DNA of 64,000 nt, from the NCBI GenBank assembly GCA_023957385.1, contig JAMLGZ010000002.1, positions 124,001-188,000 on the forward strand. Direction: 5' to 3'. The notes under the pieces were generated by a model. It did no database searches, was not told the DNA's origin, and saw only the letters and a program-made list of their open reading frames with translations. Position numbers and translations under genes: made by a program. This document shows positions 26,995-36,992 of this stretch, one piece after another (within the stretch, counting starts at the first letter, position 1; the number at the start of each line of letters is the position of its first letter). This stretch comes from Brumimicrobium sp. (GTDB taxonomy: Bacteria; Bacteroidota; Bacteroidia; Flavobacteriales_D; Crocinitomicaceae).

Positions 26995-29900
26995 ATGACA
27001 AAGATTTCTCATAAAATTCGGTGGATGTTGGTTGCTTTACTTAGCATCATCTTGTCATGGACAGCCTACACCGTCTTTTACAACACGAGAGCTGAAAAGG
27101 AATACAAACGATTTCAAGAAGAATTCTCTTTACTAGAGCAAAAGCAGTCACGTTTTAACCAAAAACTGAAAATAGATATTAGTAATCATACCATTGCTTC
27201 GCTTTGGAAATCAGAAAATCTACAAAAAAGTAATTATATTATTGCTATTTATAAGAATGAGTCTTTGATTTACTGGAATTCTAATCAAGTTGACTTAAAA
27301 AATAGATATTCTTCTAGTTCTGGACATTTTGTAGGTCGTTTTTCAAATGGATATTATCTAGTGGATCATTTTGATGTACATGACTTACATATATATGTAG
27401 GGAGTGAAATTAAACATCAGTTTTATTACGAGAATAAATCTTTGCAGAATGTGGTATCAGACTATTTTAAAACACCAAACAAAATCACGATTGATTGGGA
27501 ACAAAATAAGGACAATAGACCTATTTTATCACAAGATGGCAATCCTTTATTTTACTTAACTATTTTAAAAGAAAAAACCATTGGGGCGTATGAACAACTC
27601 ATCACCTTCCTTTTGTATCTCATTGGAATGATGTGTTTATTGGTTGCATTGAGTTTGTTTTTACGAGATTGGAGTGCTAAATTTCGTGTTATAATTTGGT
27701 TGTATCCTATATTTCTTTTGGTTCTTCGTTATTTATCTATTCAATATGAATGGATACACTTATTCAACGATTTTGCCCTTTTTGACCCAAGTTTATATGC
27801 TAATAATTTATGGATTCCAAATTTGGGAAGTTTGATGTTATCACTTCTGGTCATAGGAATAGTCATCTGGTGGGCACTTTACTTTTTGCGAAAAATGGAT
27901 TATCCACAACAAATTAATAAGATTTTACTCTTAGTTTTTTATCTGGGATTACTTCTTTATTCAATTTTTATCCATTATATATTTCAATCCTTAATCGTCA
28001 ATAGCTCCATATTTCTTGTAATAGATGAGGTTTCATCTCTTACACTTTATTCAATTATAGTGCTTACCCTTACCGCATCCTTGTTTTTATCTTATTTCTT
28101 ATTAGCCAAACAAATTATAGAGGGAATCATACAAGCTAAATTCCAATTGAATCTAATTGCTATTGTATGGTTTGTAAGTGGGATGATTTTGATAGGATAT
28201 ATATTTGTTTCTAAGGAAACTTATGAAGGTATTTTCCCTGTCTTTATCAATGGTGTATTTTTTTATCTCTTAAGTAAAGGAGTTAAAATTAATGCATTGA
28301 AATATTCCTTGTTTTTTATCATCTTATTTAGTTTGTATAGTGCTGTTATTTTATTTGAAAATAACCAAATCAATGAGCATCAGAAAAGAGAGTTGTATGC
28401 GAATCAATTGGTAACGGATCAAGACCCTGCTATGGAGATAGAATATACTACTACCATTGAGAATCTAACCAGTAATTCCGAGTTTTACCAATTGGTTAAA
28501 AATAGTAAGTATTTTTCGAGTTCTGACTTTTCATTTCAATTAGAAAATTGTTGTTTTAATGGCTATTGGGAACGCTATGATTTGAATTTCCTCTTATTTG
28601 ATGAAAAAGGGACTCCACTGCTGAATTCAGATGAATTCCAAAATAAAGAAGAAATTAACCGCTTGATTAGACACCATGCTTCTGCTTCAGCTATTGCCAA
28701 AGATTTGTATTTCATTCATGATTATTATCACCAATTAAGTTATTTAGGACATTGTCATTTAACACTTTCTGATTCTTCTCAGGTGGATTTTTATATTTTA
28801 TTTAAATCAAAAAAGATTCCCGAAAAAATTGGCTTCCCACGTTTATTGATGAATGAAAAATCGAATGCACTTCAAAATATAGAAGCGTATTCATTAGCGC
28901 GTTATTCGAAGGGAAAATTAGTGATGCGGTACGGTGAGTATAATTATCCTATAATCTTACAAGCCATACCAAATGTAAAGACAATTACGTCAGGGTTTGT
29001 GAATTATAAAGGATTTAGCCATTTTATCTATCAACAAGAGGGCGGACAAGCTATCATCATCTCTCGACCCGCCAAGAGTTTTATTGAGAAATTGAGCACC
29101 TTCTCTTATTTAATTCTCTTTTTTGGTGTATTCGTGCTGGTATTATTGCCTTTCTTCTATGCTAGACAATTGTATCCCTTCCGTTCCATTAATTTATCCG
29201 TAAAGGTCCAATCCATGTTGATCACAATGGTGATTTCTTCCTTTATTGTTTTTGGAGTGGTCGCCATTAAAAATGTACAACAACAGTTTAGTACCAATGC
29301 AGAAGACAATCTCAAAGAAAAAATGTATGCTATTGATAAAGAGATTAATCACGAGTTTCGCGCCTTAGGAGTGGATACGCTATTTAGTTTCTCAAATATT
29401 CAGAATCTGAATAATTATATGAAGAAGTTAGCAAATACCTTTAGTACAGATGTTAATTTTTATACAAACAAGGGAGACTTATTAGCTACCTCTCAGCCTA
29501 AACTATATGCCAAGGGGATTAATTCTACATTGATGGATAATAGAGCATTTTATGCGATGAATTACCTAAAACGAAGTGAATTTATTCACCATGAATTGTA
29601 TGGGAATCTAAGATTCTTATCTGGATATTTACCTATTGAGAATGTAAATAATGAATTTATAGGGTACCTCAATATTCAACATTTCTCCCGTCAAAATCTT
29701 TTTGAAAATCAAATGAATACGTTTATAGTGGCTGTTATTAATCTAACAGTGCTGATTTTGGTTATTACGGTGATTATTTCCATTATTGTTTCAGGTTGGA
29801 TTACCTCACCACTTCGATTGATACAGCAGAGCTTCTCCCACATGGAGTTAGGAAAGGAGAACAAACCGATCAATTATAAAGGAGATGATGAAATTGGGGC

Positions 29901-30639
29901 ACTAGTTAAGGAATATAATGATAAATTAAAGGAACTAGAACTCAAAGCTTTACAATTAGCACAAAGTGAAAGAGAAACTGCTTGGCGTGAAATGGCAAAG
30001 CAAGTAGCGCATGAAATTAAGAACCCATTGACACCGATGAAGTTGAGTATTCAACAATTCCAGCGTTCTTTTAATCCTGGAGATGACAATGCGCAAGAAC
30101 GTATCAATCGCTTAGTAACTTCCTTAATTGAACAAATTGATGGGCTCACGCATATTGCTAATGAGTTTTCTAATTTTGCCAAAATGCCGAAAGCAAACGA
30201 AGAAGATCTTGATTTACTTCCTATACTGCATAATATTCAGGAATTGTATTCTTCTGCAGAAGTTCACATAGATATACAAACAGACCAACAGGAAAAATAC
30301 GTAATTTTTGCAGATAAAGATTTAATCATTCGGGTATTTAATAACCTCGTAAAGAATGCCATTCAAGCTACTAAGGAGCATGAAGTCATTGATATACAGA
30401 TTAAAATAAAGGAAGAAGAGGAGAGTTATCTCATTCAAATTCAGGATAATGGCCAAGGAATGACTGAAGAAATTAGCAGTAAAGTGTTTACTCCAAATTT
30501 TACTACCAAATCTACAGGTTCTGGTTTAGGTTTGGCAATGGTAAAACAAATTATTTCCAATCACAACGGAGAGATTTGGTTTGAAACCGTGTGGGGACAA
30601 GGAACAATTTTCTATATACAATTGCCCAAGAGAAAATAA
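26995..30639 (+). CDS. Large multi-pass membrane sensor histidine kinase (NtrY-like catalytic core)
   Basis: This is an inner-membrane histidine kinase of about 1,214 residues. The first half has roughly nine transmembrane helices around a periplasmic segment, then a second extracytoplasmic domain (about 485-695) and three more helices. A HAMP domain (about 935-990) follows. The H-box is VAHEIKNPLTPMKL (His1006), the N-box NNLVKNAIQAT, G1 DNGQGMTEE and the F/G2 block FTTKSTGSGLGLA. The HEIKNPLTPMK form is typical of NtrY-type kinases. No response regulator is adjacent, so the partner is unknown. An in-frame TTG three codons upstream is rejected. It is followed four bases later by a membrane glycosyltransferase-like gene. 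Confidence 0.9.
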   Translation: MTKISHKIRWMLVALLSIILSWTAYTVFYNTRAEKEYKRFQEEFSLLEQKQSRFNQKLKIDISNHTIASLWKSENLQKSNYIIAIYKNESLIYWNSNQVDLKNRYSSSSGHFVGRFSNGYYLVDHFDVHDLHIYVGSEIKHQFYYENKSLQNVVSDYFKTPNKITIDWEQNKDNRPILSQDGNPLFYLTILKEKTIGAYEQLITFLLYLIGMMCLLVALSLFLRDWSAKFRVIIWLYPIFLLVLRYLSIQYEWIHLFNDFALFDPSLYANNLWIPNLGSLMLSLLVIGIVIWWALYFLRKMDYPQQINKILLLVFYLGLLLYSIFIHYIFQSLIVNSSIFLVIDEVSSLTLYSIIVLTLTASLFLSYFLLAKQIIEGIIQAKFQLNLIAIVWFVSGMILIGYIFVSKETYEGIFPVFINGVFFYLLSKGVKINALKYSLFFIILFSLYSAVILFENNQINEHQKRELYANQLVTDQDPAMEIEYTTTIENLTSNSEFYQLVKNSKYFSSSDFSFQLENCCFNGYWERYDLNFLLFDEKGTPLLNSDEFQNKEEINRLIRHHASASAIAKDLYFIHDYYHQLSYLGHCHLTLSDSSQVDFYILFKSKKIPEKIGFPRLLMNEKSNALQNIEAYSLARYSKGKLVMRYGEYNYPIILQAIPNVKTITSGFVNYKGFSHFIYQQEGGQAIIISRPAKSFIEKLSTFSYLILFFGVFVLVLLPFFYARQLYPFRSINLSVKVQSMLITMVISSFIVFGVVAIKNVQQQFSTNAEDNLKEKMYAIDKEINHEFRALGVDTLFSFSNIQNLNNYMKKLANTFSTDVNFYTNKGDLLATSQPKLYAKGINSTLMDNRAFYAMNYLKRSEFIHHELYGNLRFLSGYLPIENVNNEFIGYLNIQHFSRQNLFENQMNTFIVAVINLTVLILVITVIISIIVSGWITSPLRLIQQSFSHMELGKENKPINYKGDDEIGALVKEYNDKLKELELKALQLAQSERETAWREMAKQVAHEIKNPLTPMKLSIQQFQRSFNPGDDNAQERINRLVTSLIEQIDGLTHIANEFSNFAKMPKANEEDLDLLPILHNIQELYSSAEVHIDIQTDQQEKYVIFADKDLIIRVFNNLVKNAIQATKEHEVIDIQIKIKEEEESYLIQIQDNGQGMTEEISSKVFTPNFTTKSTGSGLGLAMVKQIISNHNGEIWFETVWGQGTIFYIQLPKRK

Positions 30640-30642
30640 ACG

Positions 30643-32412
30643 ATGAAAGTGATCTTAAATTCTAGGAATATTAGCGTGTTAAGTGTTATCATCTTTGCAG
30701 CATTATATTTGAATCGAGGATTTATTGATTATATCTGTTGGGATGTCTTTGGGCAATATGTATATCTACCTTCTGCTTTTATCAATCATACTTTTTATTT
30801 GCCTTTAGAGCATTTTGAAGTGCTAAATCAACACTATCACTTTTCTCCAACGCTATACCAGTTTAATGTTGTAGATGATATTGCTTATTCCAAATATACG
30901 AGTGGTCTAGCCATCTTATTTATTCCTTTCTTTTTGATTGGACATCTTTTTGCGAGCTGGTTAGGATATCCTTTAGATGGTTATTCTGAGCCGTATTCGT
31001 TGGCTTTTTGGGCTGGTTGTTTCTTTTATACTGCTCTAAATATTTTTGTATTGAGAAAAGTATTATTAATCTTTTTTAAAGATGAATTGGTTACTTGGTT
31101 GGTCCCTATTCTCTTCTTTGGCACGAATCTCTATGCACAATCCTTGATTCCAAGCACTTTCACCCACAATTTGGCATTTCTTTTCGTTGGCTTCCTGTTG
31201 CTGTCCACCAAAAAATTTCACGATGCTCCCTCTCTTAAGACAGGTTTATATTTGGGTATATCTTTAGGTTTCTTAGGATTGATACGTATTCCGGACTTAC
31301 TGTTAGGAATCATCCCTGTATTATGGGATATCAAGAAATATGGTTCTTTGAAGAAGAAACTTCTCTTCTTTTGGAGTAAAAAGACGGCTTTTTTCTCCGT
31401 GCTAATAAGCTTTATGTTAATTATTGGAATACAACTGACTTTCTGGTATAGTCTAACAGGTCACTTCTTCATAGATTCTTATGCAACAGATCCAGGAGGA
31501 GGATTTGATTGGTTACGTCCACATACACTTCCTTTCTTGTTTAGCTTTAAGAAAGGGTGGTTTATTTATACACCTTTGGCATTGTTGGCGATATGGGGCT
31601 TTGTTCTTTTATTTAAAAAGAAAGGAAATGAGCAGATTTTGACGATTGCATTTCTTTTATTTTTATATGTTATGAGTACGTGGACGAATTGGTGGTATGC
31701 ACAAAGTTTCTCCCAACGACCGATGATAGATATATATCCTATTGTAGGAATTGCTATTGGAACACTTTTCTTAAATGTAAACAGAAAATTTTGGCTATAT
31801 CTATTTACTTGTTTTTGTATAGTTTTAAATGTTTTCCAAACGTGGCAGATGACGGCAGGGATTGTATCTGACTCGCAAATGACACGTGCGTATTATTTTT
31901 CTACCTTCGGACAACTTTCTCCTCCTACAGATTTACAAATCCATTTACTGGAAAAAGCCAGAAGTGATTATTATGATTTGTCTTTTGAAGACATGAATTT
32001 ACAGTTGCTACATACGTGGAAAGAAGAAATTACAGATGGACAACTAAACCCTGAAGAGGCATATACTGATGATTATTACTTTGATATTTCGGAATATTAT
32101 AAAGAAGATAAATTATATATTCTCCGTGCAAATTGGGAATTTATTCCGGAAAATTCCATTATACTCAATGGGCTGATGCCTAATATTACTACTCAATACA
32201 AGGGGAGAAGTTATGAATGGAGAGGTGGTTATGAGGGTAGTTATGACTTCTCCATAGATAGTCTTAACCATCAAATTCAGATGATTTATTTAATTCCTCA
32301 TTTGCGGACTAAACACGATAAGATACGCGTACAGGTTTGGAATAGAGATGGTGTCTTTATTACATTCTCAGGGTTGAAGGTGGAATTATTTGAAATAATA
32401 GGGCGAAAATAG
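30643..32412 (+). CDS. Polytopic membrane protein, GT-C glycosyltransferase-like
   Basis: The 589-residue product has about 11 hydrophobic segments and then a soluble C-terminal domain (about 430-589). The early loop [17 protein letters not shown], with an acidic residue just after the first membrane helix, and the later [20 protein letters not shown] resemble Bacteroidota GT-C fold proteins (dolichyl-phosphate-mannose mannosyltransferase-like). These transfer sugars from lipid-phosphate donors at the outer face of the inner membrane. A DPM1-like GT2 gene follows directly, which could make the polyprenyl-phosphate sugar donor. The exact reaction is not established. It begins four bases after the kinase stop. 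Confidence 0.65.
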   Translation: MKVILNSRNISVLSVIIFAALYLNRGFIDYICWDVFGQYVYLPSAFINHTFYLPLEHFEVLNQHYHFSPTLYQFNVVDDIAYSKYTSGLAILFIPFFLIGHLFASWLGYPLDGYSEPYSLAFWAGCFFYTALNIFVLRKVLLIFFKDELVTWLVPILFFGTNLYAQSLIPSTFTHNLAFLFVGFLLLSTKKFHDAPSLKTGLYLGISLGFLGLIRIPDLLLGIIPVLWDIKKYGSLKKKLLFFWSKKTAFFSVLISFMLIIGIQLTFWYSLTGHFFIDSYATDPGGGFDWLRPHTLPFLFSFKKGWFIYTPLALLAIWGFVLLFKKKGNEQILTIAFLLFLYVMSTWTNWWYAQSFSQRPMIDIYPIVGIAIGTLFLNVNRKFWLYLFTCFCIVLNVFQTWQMTAGIVSDSQMTRAYYFSTFGQLSPPTDLQIHLLEKARSDYYDLSFEDMNLQLLHTWKEEITDGQLNPEEAYTDDYYFDISEYYKEDKLYILRANWEFIPENSIILNGLMPNITTQYKGRSYEWRGGYEGSYDFSIDSLNHQIQMIYLIPHLRTKHDKIRVQVWNRDGVFITFSGLKVELFEIIGRK

Positions 32413-32421
32413 AAATATTCG

Positions 32422-32429
32422 TAGTTTTG
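32422..32429 (+). promoter_or_regulatory. Bacteroidota -7 promoter box (TAGTTTTG) for the GT2 gene
   Basis: The match to TAnnTTTG ends 17 bases before the probable TTG start of the glycosyltransferase. Confidence 0.42.
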
Positions 32430-32446
32430 TACTCAAATCACATACA

Positions 32447-33166
32447 TTGAATATACACAAGCTTTCCATATTAATCCCAGCTTATAATGAAGGATCCACC
32501 ATTCATTTAATTTTAGATAGAATTAGGGCTGTTGTTTTACATCAAAGTATCCAAAAAGAGGTGATTATTGTGAATGACTGTTCGACAGATGATACAGTGG
32601 AACGCATAGAAAAGTATAGGGAAAACAATCCAGACTTTCCGATTCAGTTGTTTTCGCAACCGTTTAACATGGGAAAGGGAGCGGCCATCAATCGCGCTAT
32701 TCAAGAATGTACAGGAGATTACTTAATCATTCAAGATGCAGATTTGGAATATGATCCTGAAGATTACAATCAGCTGTTGCAGCCTGTTTTTATGGATAAT
32801 GCCGATGTGGTTTATGGTTCTCGTTTTGTGGGAAATCAACCACACCGTATTTTGTTCTTCTGGCATTCAATCGGAAATAAGTTTCTGACTTTCCTATCTA
32901 ATATGATTAACAATCTGAATTTGACTGATATGGAAACATGTTACAAAATGATCCGTTCTTCTATTGCTAAAAAAATTGTAATTAAAGAAAGTCGTTTTGG
33001 CATTGAGCCTGAGATTACTGCAAAGTTATCACGTGTTCCCAAAATTAAAATTTATGAAGTAGGTATTTCCTATTATGGCAGAACCTATGCAGAAGGGAAA
33101 AAAATTGGTTGGAAAGACGGGTTTAGAGCAATTTATTGTATTATTCGGTATGGGATAGCAGACTAA
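32447..33166 (+). CDS. Glycosyltransferase family 2, DPM1/polyprenyl-phosphate sugar synthase-like
   Basis: This is a GT-A fold enzyme that likely moves a hexose from a nucleotide sugar to polyprenyl phosphate at the cytoplasmic membrane face. Motifs are [38 protein letters not shown] and the metal-binding [13 protein letters not shown] (DAD). There are 239 residues and no C-terminal membrane helices, as in DPM1-type single-domain enzymes. No ATG lies between the upstream stop and the SILIPAYNE strand, so the start is TTG. It follows the GT-C-like gene by 34 bases, fitting a donor-plus-transferase pair. It is convergent with the AsmA-like gene. Confidence 0.85.
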   Translation: MNIHKLSILIPAYNEGSTIHLILDRIRAVVLHQSIQKEVIIVNDCSTDDTVERIEKYRENNPDFPIQLFSQPFNMGKGAAINRAIQECTGDYLIIQDADLEYDPEDYNQLLQPVFMDNADVVYGSRFVGNQPHRILFFWHSIGNKFLTFLSNMINNLNLTDMETCYKMIRSSIAKKIVIKESRFGIEPEITAKLSRVPKIKIYEVGISYYGRTYAEGKKIGWKDGFRAIYCIIRYGIAD

Positions 33167-33173
33167 AGGCTTT

Positions 33174-35837
33174 TTATTCAAACTCAAATTCAGTTTCCTG
33201 TTCTTTTTTATTCTCTTTTTGCCATTCTTCTACTTTCTTTTGGAATTTTCCTTTCCGTTTTTCCTTATTCTCAGGAGAAAACTCATCGCTTTGTTTGGGA
33301 TCTGTTCCAAAATCAAGAATGACCTTATCCTCTTTAAATTTCTCTGATTCTATCTTTTGAATGGTGGAATCTTTTTTATTAATTCCAAATCCTTCTTTTA
33401 ACACACTTTTTAAATCTTCTTTAGCTTGATCTTCTTTCTCTTTTTTGGCCAACTTCTTAGCATCTTTATCCCAAGAGAATATGGGATTTTCTACTGTTCC
33501 TGTCATCTTTAGATAAACACGGAACCCTGTTTCATCATCTTCAATGTCTCCAAATTCAGAATGTTTTTTACTTTTTAAATCTCTGAATCTAAATTCAAAA
33601 GAATAGTCAATAGCATTATCAAAAGTATGTGTTCCTTCCAATGTTAAATCAATAGCGTTAGAGTTGATGACCATTTTAGGAATATAAATCACACCATTTT
33701 TGATACTGAAAGAGTTCTCAAAGGTAGCAAACTGTAAATTTAAGAGCCTTTCCTCAAAATCTTTCAGATTGGATTTTGAAATCATCAAACGAGCCGCAGA
33801 AGATTTTAAACTTTTAGTAATCTCTTTAAATGTTTCGACATTTATCAAAGCTCCATCCGTTATTTGGATGGAGGTTGTGACATCAAATTTATCTTTTACT
33901 ATTTTTTGTTCATACAAATCAAAAGGAGCAGTCATATTGAGCAGAATACTTGCTTGCCCCTTGATATTGTCGGCAGAAATTACGGTCTGATCAAAATTAT
34001 TCCATTCCTTAAAGAGAGGGCTAAATTTTACAGCATCGGATTTCAAATTGGCGTTTACTACCAGATACATAGGACTTGTTTCGGTTAGGGTTAAGTTTCC
34101 TACCACTTTAGCACCCGAATTTACACCTTCAAGATAAGGAAAAGTGAGTTCATGTGCCCCAAAACTCATCTTTGTTTGGATAGATGAATATTTGTGTCCA
34201 CTGTATTCTACTGTATTTAACATGAGTCGCACATTGCCACTAATATTATCAGGTAAGAGCCATGTCTTAATAGGCTCTGATGTGCTACCTGCGTTGCTAG
34301 CTAAATCTTCTATATTGAGATAATTACTGGAGATATCTGCATCTATATATAAGTTACCTTGTTTATTGATATACTTTGCAATCTGGTTAAATTCTCCATC
34401 AAATTGAGCAGAAGATTTATTGATATTTAAGGTTAGCCCAGTAATAGCAGCTGCCTGATTTCGTATGGTTAGTTGACCTTCTGGAATAAGAATCTGACGA
34501 GAATCATCTGCCCATTGTACTGCTATTTGATGTAAATCTAAGGAAGCCTTTACATCATTAAACTGAACATCCTTTACGACGTTGTTTACAAGTGCCAGAT
34601 TGATGTCAAAATTCCCCTGTACATCTATATTTCCCGATAAATCTTGTAAACCTGAGAAGGAGAAAAAACTAGAAATAGCCTTGAGGTCGAGTGTTCCGTT
34701 GGCTTTACCGACAAAACGAGGATGGTTAAAATTGGTGATGCGTAGATTTCCCTGAAAATCTTTATTAAGCGAATGAAATTGAATAGAAGTGAGTGATAAA
34801 TGTTCACTATCTGTACTTACCCCATTGGAATATTCTCCTGTGAGTTGGATATTGGAAAGTGTAAACTCTTTTTCAGACAGACTACCATTACTTATGGCAA
34901 AATCAGCATCAATAGCGATCGCTTCAGTTTTACTCCCCTTCCCTTTGATGTATAGATTAAAATCTACAGTTCCTTTCCCTTTTAGTCTGTCAACTACTTC
35001 TAATTCCTGAAATGCAAAATTCTTTGCCACATCAATTAAATCGAGCTGTTTAGCGCTTATGTAAAAATTCACGTTATAATCACTTACCCTCCCTGTAATT
35101 GAAAAAGGTAAATCGTTAATTTTCAGTTTTGCCGATTTAATCTCAAAGATATTATTATCGTAATCCATTTGGATAGCAATCTTACATTCAGCATGTTGAT
35201 TTTCAATAAGGATCAACGACTTAGATTGTATTTTTCCAATCTGGAAGTCTGTTTTAGCATCCATCATAAACTGCTTCTCGTTGAAGGCTCCTTTTAAGGT
35301 AACATTGTAAAAATACCCTGAGTGATATTCTTGTAAAGCTTCATTTGAATAGCTAAATCGAATACCTTTTAAATGAATCCTTTTTAAATTAAATTCGAAG
35401 GGAACTTGTACAGTGTCTTCACTTTCCTTTAGAAAATCATAGTTAATTGCGCCATTTTTTAAAATTTTTAAGTAGATTTTTCCTTTGGTAGCGTCCACTT
35501 CATGGATGGTATAATTTTTCCGATAGAAGTCTAATAAGCTAAAACGGAGATCTAATCTCTTGGCATAGAAAGCAGTATCTGTTGTTTCTAACTCCCCAAA
35601 CTTACTATATACCATTACATTGTCAAAAGAAAGAGCCACATTGGGAAAAGTACGCCAAATTCCCACATCAATATTGCTCACATGCACTTCTTTATTCAAA
35701 TATTGATTAGCTGTTTGCAGGGCATATTTCTTTATGTCATCCTTATATATGAAAATCAGCAAACTAATTAAGAAGATAAAGACAATAAAACTGCCTAATA
35801 TCCACAAGCTTATTTTCATTATTTTCCGCCAGTTCAT
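33174..35837 (-). CDS. AsmA-like family outer-membrane biogenesis protein
   Basis: The protein has about 887 residues with one N-terminal membrane anchor (ISLWILGSFIVFIFLISLLIFIY) and a long periplasmic beta-rich region. YLNKEVHVSNIDVGIWRTFPNVALSFDNV near the N-terminus and the C-terminal block LEGTHTFDNAIDYSFEFRFRDL are AsmA family features. AsmA-like bridge proteins are linked to phospholipid transport between membranes and outer-membrane assembly. The extreme C-terminus is highly charged (KKVEEWQKENKKEQETEFEFE). ATG at 35837 is preferred over an upstream in-frame TTG, because a TAnnTTTG box ends four bases before it. Confidence 0.85.
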   Translation of the reverse strand: MNWRKIMKISLWILGSFIVFIFLISLLIFIYKDDIKKYALQTANQYLNKEVHVSNIDVGIWRTFPNVALSFDNVMVYSKFGELETTDTAFYAKRLDLRFSLLDFYRKNYTIHEVDATKGKIYLKILKNGAINYDFLKESEDTVQVPFEFNLKRIHLKGIRFSYSNEALQEYHSGYFYNVTLKGAFNEKQFMMDAKTDFQIGKIQSKSLILIENQHAECKIAIQMDYDNNIFEIKSAKLKINDLPFSITGRVSDYNVNFYISAKQLDLIDVAKNFAFQELEVVDRLKGKGTVDFNLYIKGKGSKTEAIAIDADFAISNGSLSEKEFTLSNIQLTGEYSNGVSTDSEHLSLTSIQFHSLNKDFQGNLRITNFNHPRFVGKANGTLDLKAISSFFSFSGLQDLSGNIDVQGNFDINLALVNNVVKDVQFNDVKASLDLHQIAVQWADDSRQILIPEGQLTIRNQAAAITGLTLNINKSSAQFDGEFNQIAKYINKQGNLYIDADISSNYLNIEDLASNAGSTSEPIKTWLLPDNISGNVRLMLNTVEYSGHKYSSIQTKMSFGAHELTFPYLEGVNSGAKVVGNLTLTETSPMYLVVNANLKSDAVKFSPLFKEWNNFDQTVISADNIKGQASILLNMTAPFDLYEQKIVKDKFDVTTSIQITDGALINVETFKEITKSLKSSAARLMISKSNLKDFEERLLNLQFATFENSFSIKNGVIYIPKMVINSNAIDLTLEGTHTFDNAIDYSFEFRFRDLKSKKHSEFGDIEDDETGFRVYLKMTGTVENPIFSWDKDAKKLAKKEKEDQAKEDLKSVLKEGFGINKKDSTIQKIESEKFKEDKVILDFGTDPKQSDEFSPENKEKRKGKFQKKVEEWQKENKKEQETEFEFE

Positions 35838-35841
35838 AGTA

Positions 35842-35849
35842 CAAAAATA
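35842..35849 (-). promoter_or_regulatory. Bacteroidota -7 promoter box (TATTTTTG) close to the AsmA-like ATG
   Basis: The minus strand reads TATTTTTG and ends four bases before the ATG, which suggests a leaderless or near-leaderless mRNA. Confidence 0.42.
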
Positions 35850-35950
35850 GCTGCTTTTCAATGTGATTACCGCCCTATATTTTATACTTATTAACGGTGA
35901 ATTTTTTATAATTGTATATGTATTTTAACATTTTGGCAATTTTAAATAGT

Positions 35951-35958
35951 TACCTTTG
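35951..35958 (+). promoter_or_regulatory. Bacteroidota -7 promoter box (TACCTTTG)
   Basis: The TAnnTTTG match ends 27 bases before the ATG of the T9SS protein gene. A TTTG lies about 15 bases upstream of it, closer than the usual -33 spacing. Confidence 0.55.
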
Positions 35959-35985
35959 ACCCTAGAAACGTTAAATACTGATATT

Positions 35986-36963
35986 ATGAAAAAGACATCC
36001 CTTATCCTATTAACATTTTTAATCACCTTTGGAATACAAGCGCAAACTCAAATTGATAATGGAGGATTTGAAGCATGGGAGAATATACCCGGAGGAAGTG
36101 AACCTGAAAATTGGAATAGTTTCCTGACTGGAGGTGGTTCACTTTCTAGTATGGCTCAAAACCAAATTGCTTCTTCTACCGATGTAAGACCTGGATCTTC
36201 TGGAACTAAAAGTGCCTATATTTGGTCAAATAAAATTGCCGGTATCATAGCCAATGGAAATATGACAATTGGGAAAATTAATATGGGAGCTGTTCAACCT
36301 ACTCATGCTGATAATTATAATCGAACTATTCGTTCAGATGCTGACTTTAATCAACCTTTAACGGATTCTCCTACAGGAATTAAGTTTTGGGTAAAATTCA
36401 CCCCGAAATCTGTCAATGATGGAAGTGGTAATCCAAACAATGCAAGAATGAAAGCCACTATTCACGATGATTATGATTATAGAGACCCAGAAGATGCTAC
36501 TTCACAAGATCATGTTGTAGCAACTGCTGTTCTAAATTATCCTTCTACCAATGGAGAGTGGGTGGAAATGATTGTTCCTTTTACGTATAATGGTCCAGCT
36601 ACAGATCCTCACTATATTTTAGTCACTTTTGCTACCAACGAAATCCCTGGAGGAGGAAAAGAAAACGATAAAGTATGGATAGACGATGTGGAATTATTAT
36701 ATGTGCCGCTAAATATTGAAAAATATGATTATTTATCAAATGTTTCTGTCTATCCAAATCCTGCAAAGGATATCTTAGTAGTAGATGGTATTCAGACTGC
36801 TACTGAATATGTAATAACTTCTGTTATTGGAGAGCAAGTAGCTGCTGGTAATTTATCTCAGATAACGACTCATTTGAATATTGCTCAAATCAATAAGGGA
36901 GTTTATCTTCTTCAATTAAAAGAGGGACAAAACACACGTACGGTTCGTTTTATTAAAGAATAA
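35986..36963 (+). CDS. T9SS type A sorting domain protein with carbohydrate-binding-like domain
   Basis: The secreted product has about 325 residues. A signal peptide (SLILLTFLITFGIQAQ) is followed by a jelly-roll-like domain beginning QIDNGGFEAWENIPGGSEPENWNS, a form common in PCMD-like or carbohydrate-binding modules of Bacteroidota. The C-terminus is a type A T9SS sorting domain with SVYPNPAKDILVVDG and the end KGVYLLQLKEGQNTRTVRFIKE. The TonB-dependent receptor gene begins 29 bases downstream, so the two may be cotranscribed as a surface binding/uptake pair. The ligand is unknown. Confidence 0.8.
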   Translation: MKKTSLILLTFLITFGIQAQTQIDNGGFEAWENIPGGSEPENWNSFLTGGGSLSSMAQNQIASSTDVRPGSSGTKSAYIWSNKIAGIIANGNMTIGKINMGAVQPTHADNYNRTIRSDADFNQPLTDSPTGIKFWVKFTPKSVNDGSGNPNNARMKATIHDDYDYRDPEDATSQDHVVATAVLNYPSTNGEWVEMIVPFTYNGPATDPHYILVTFATNEIPGGGKENDKVWIDDVELLYVPLNIEKYDYLSNVSVYPNPAKDILVVDGIQTATEYVITSVIGEQVAAGNLSQITTHLNIAQINKGVYLLQLKEGQNTRTVRFIKE

Positions 36964-36992
36964 TTGAAATAGAAGTTTATTAAATAAATCCT

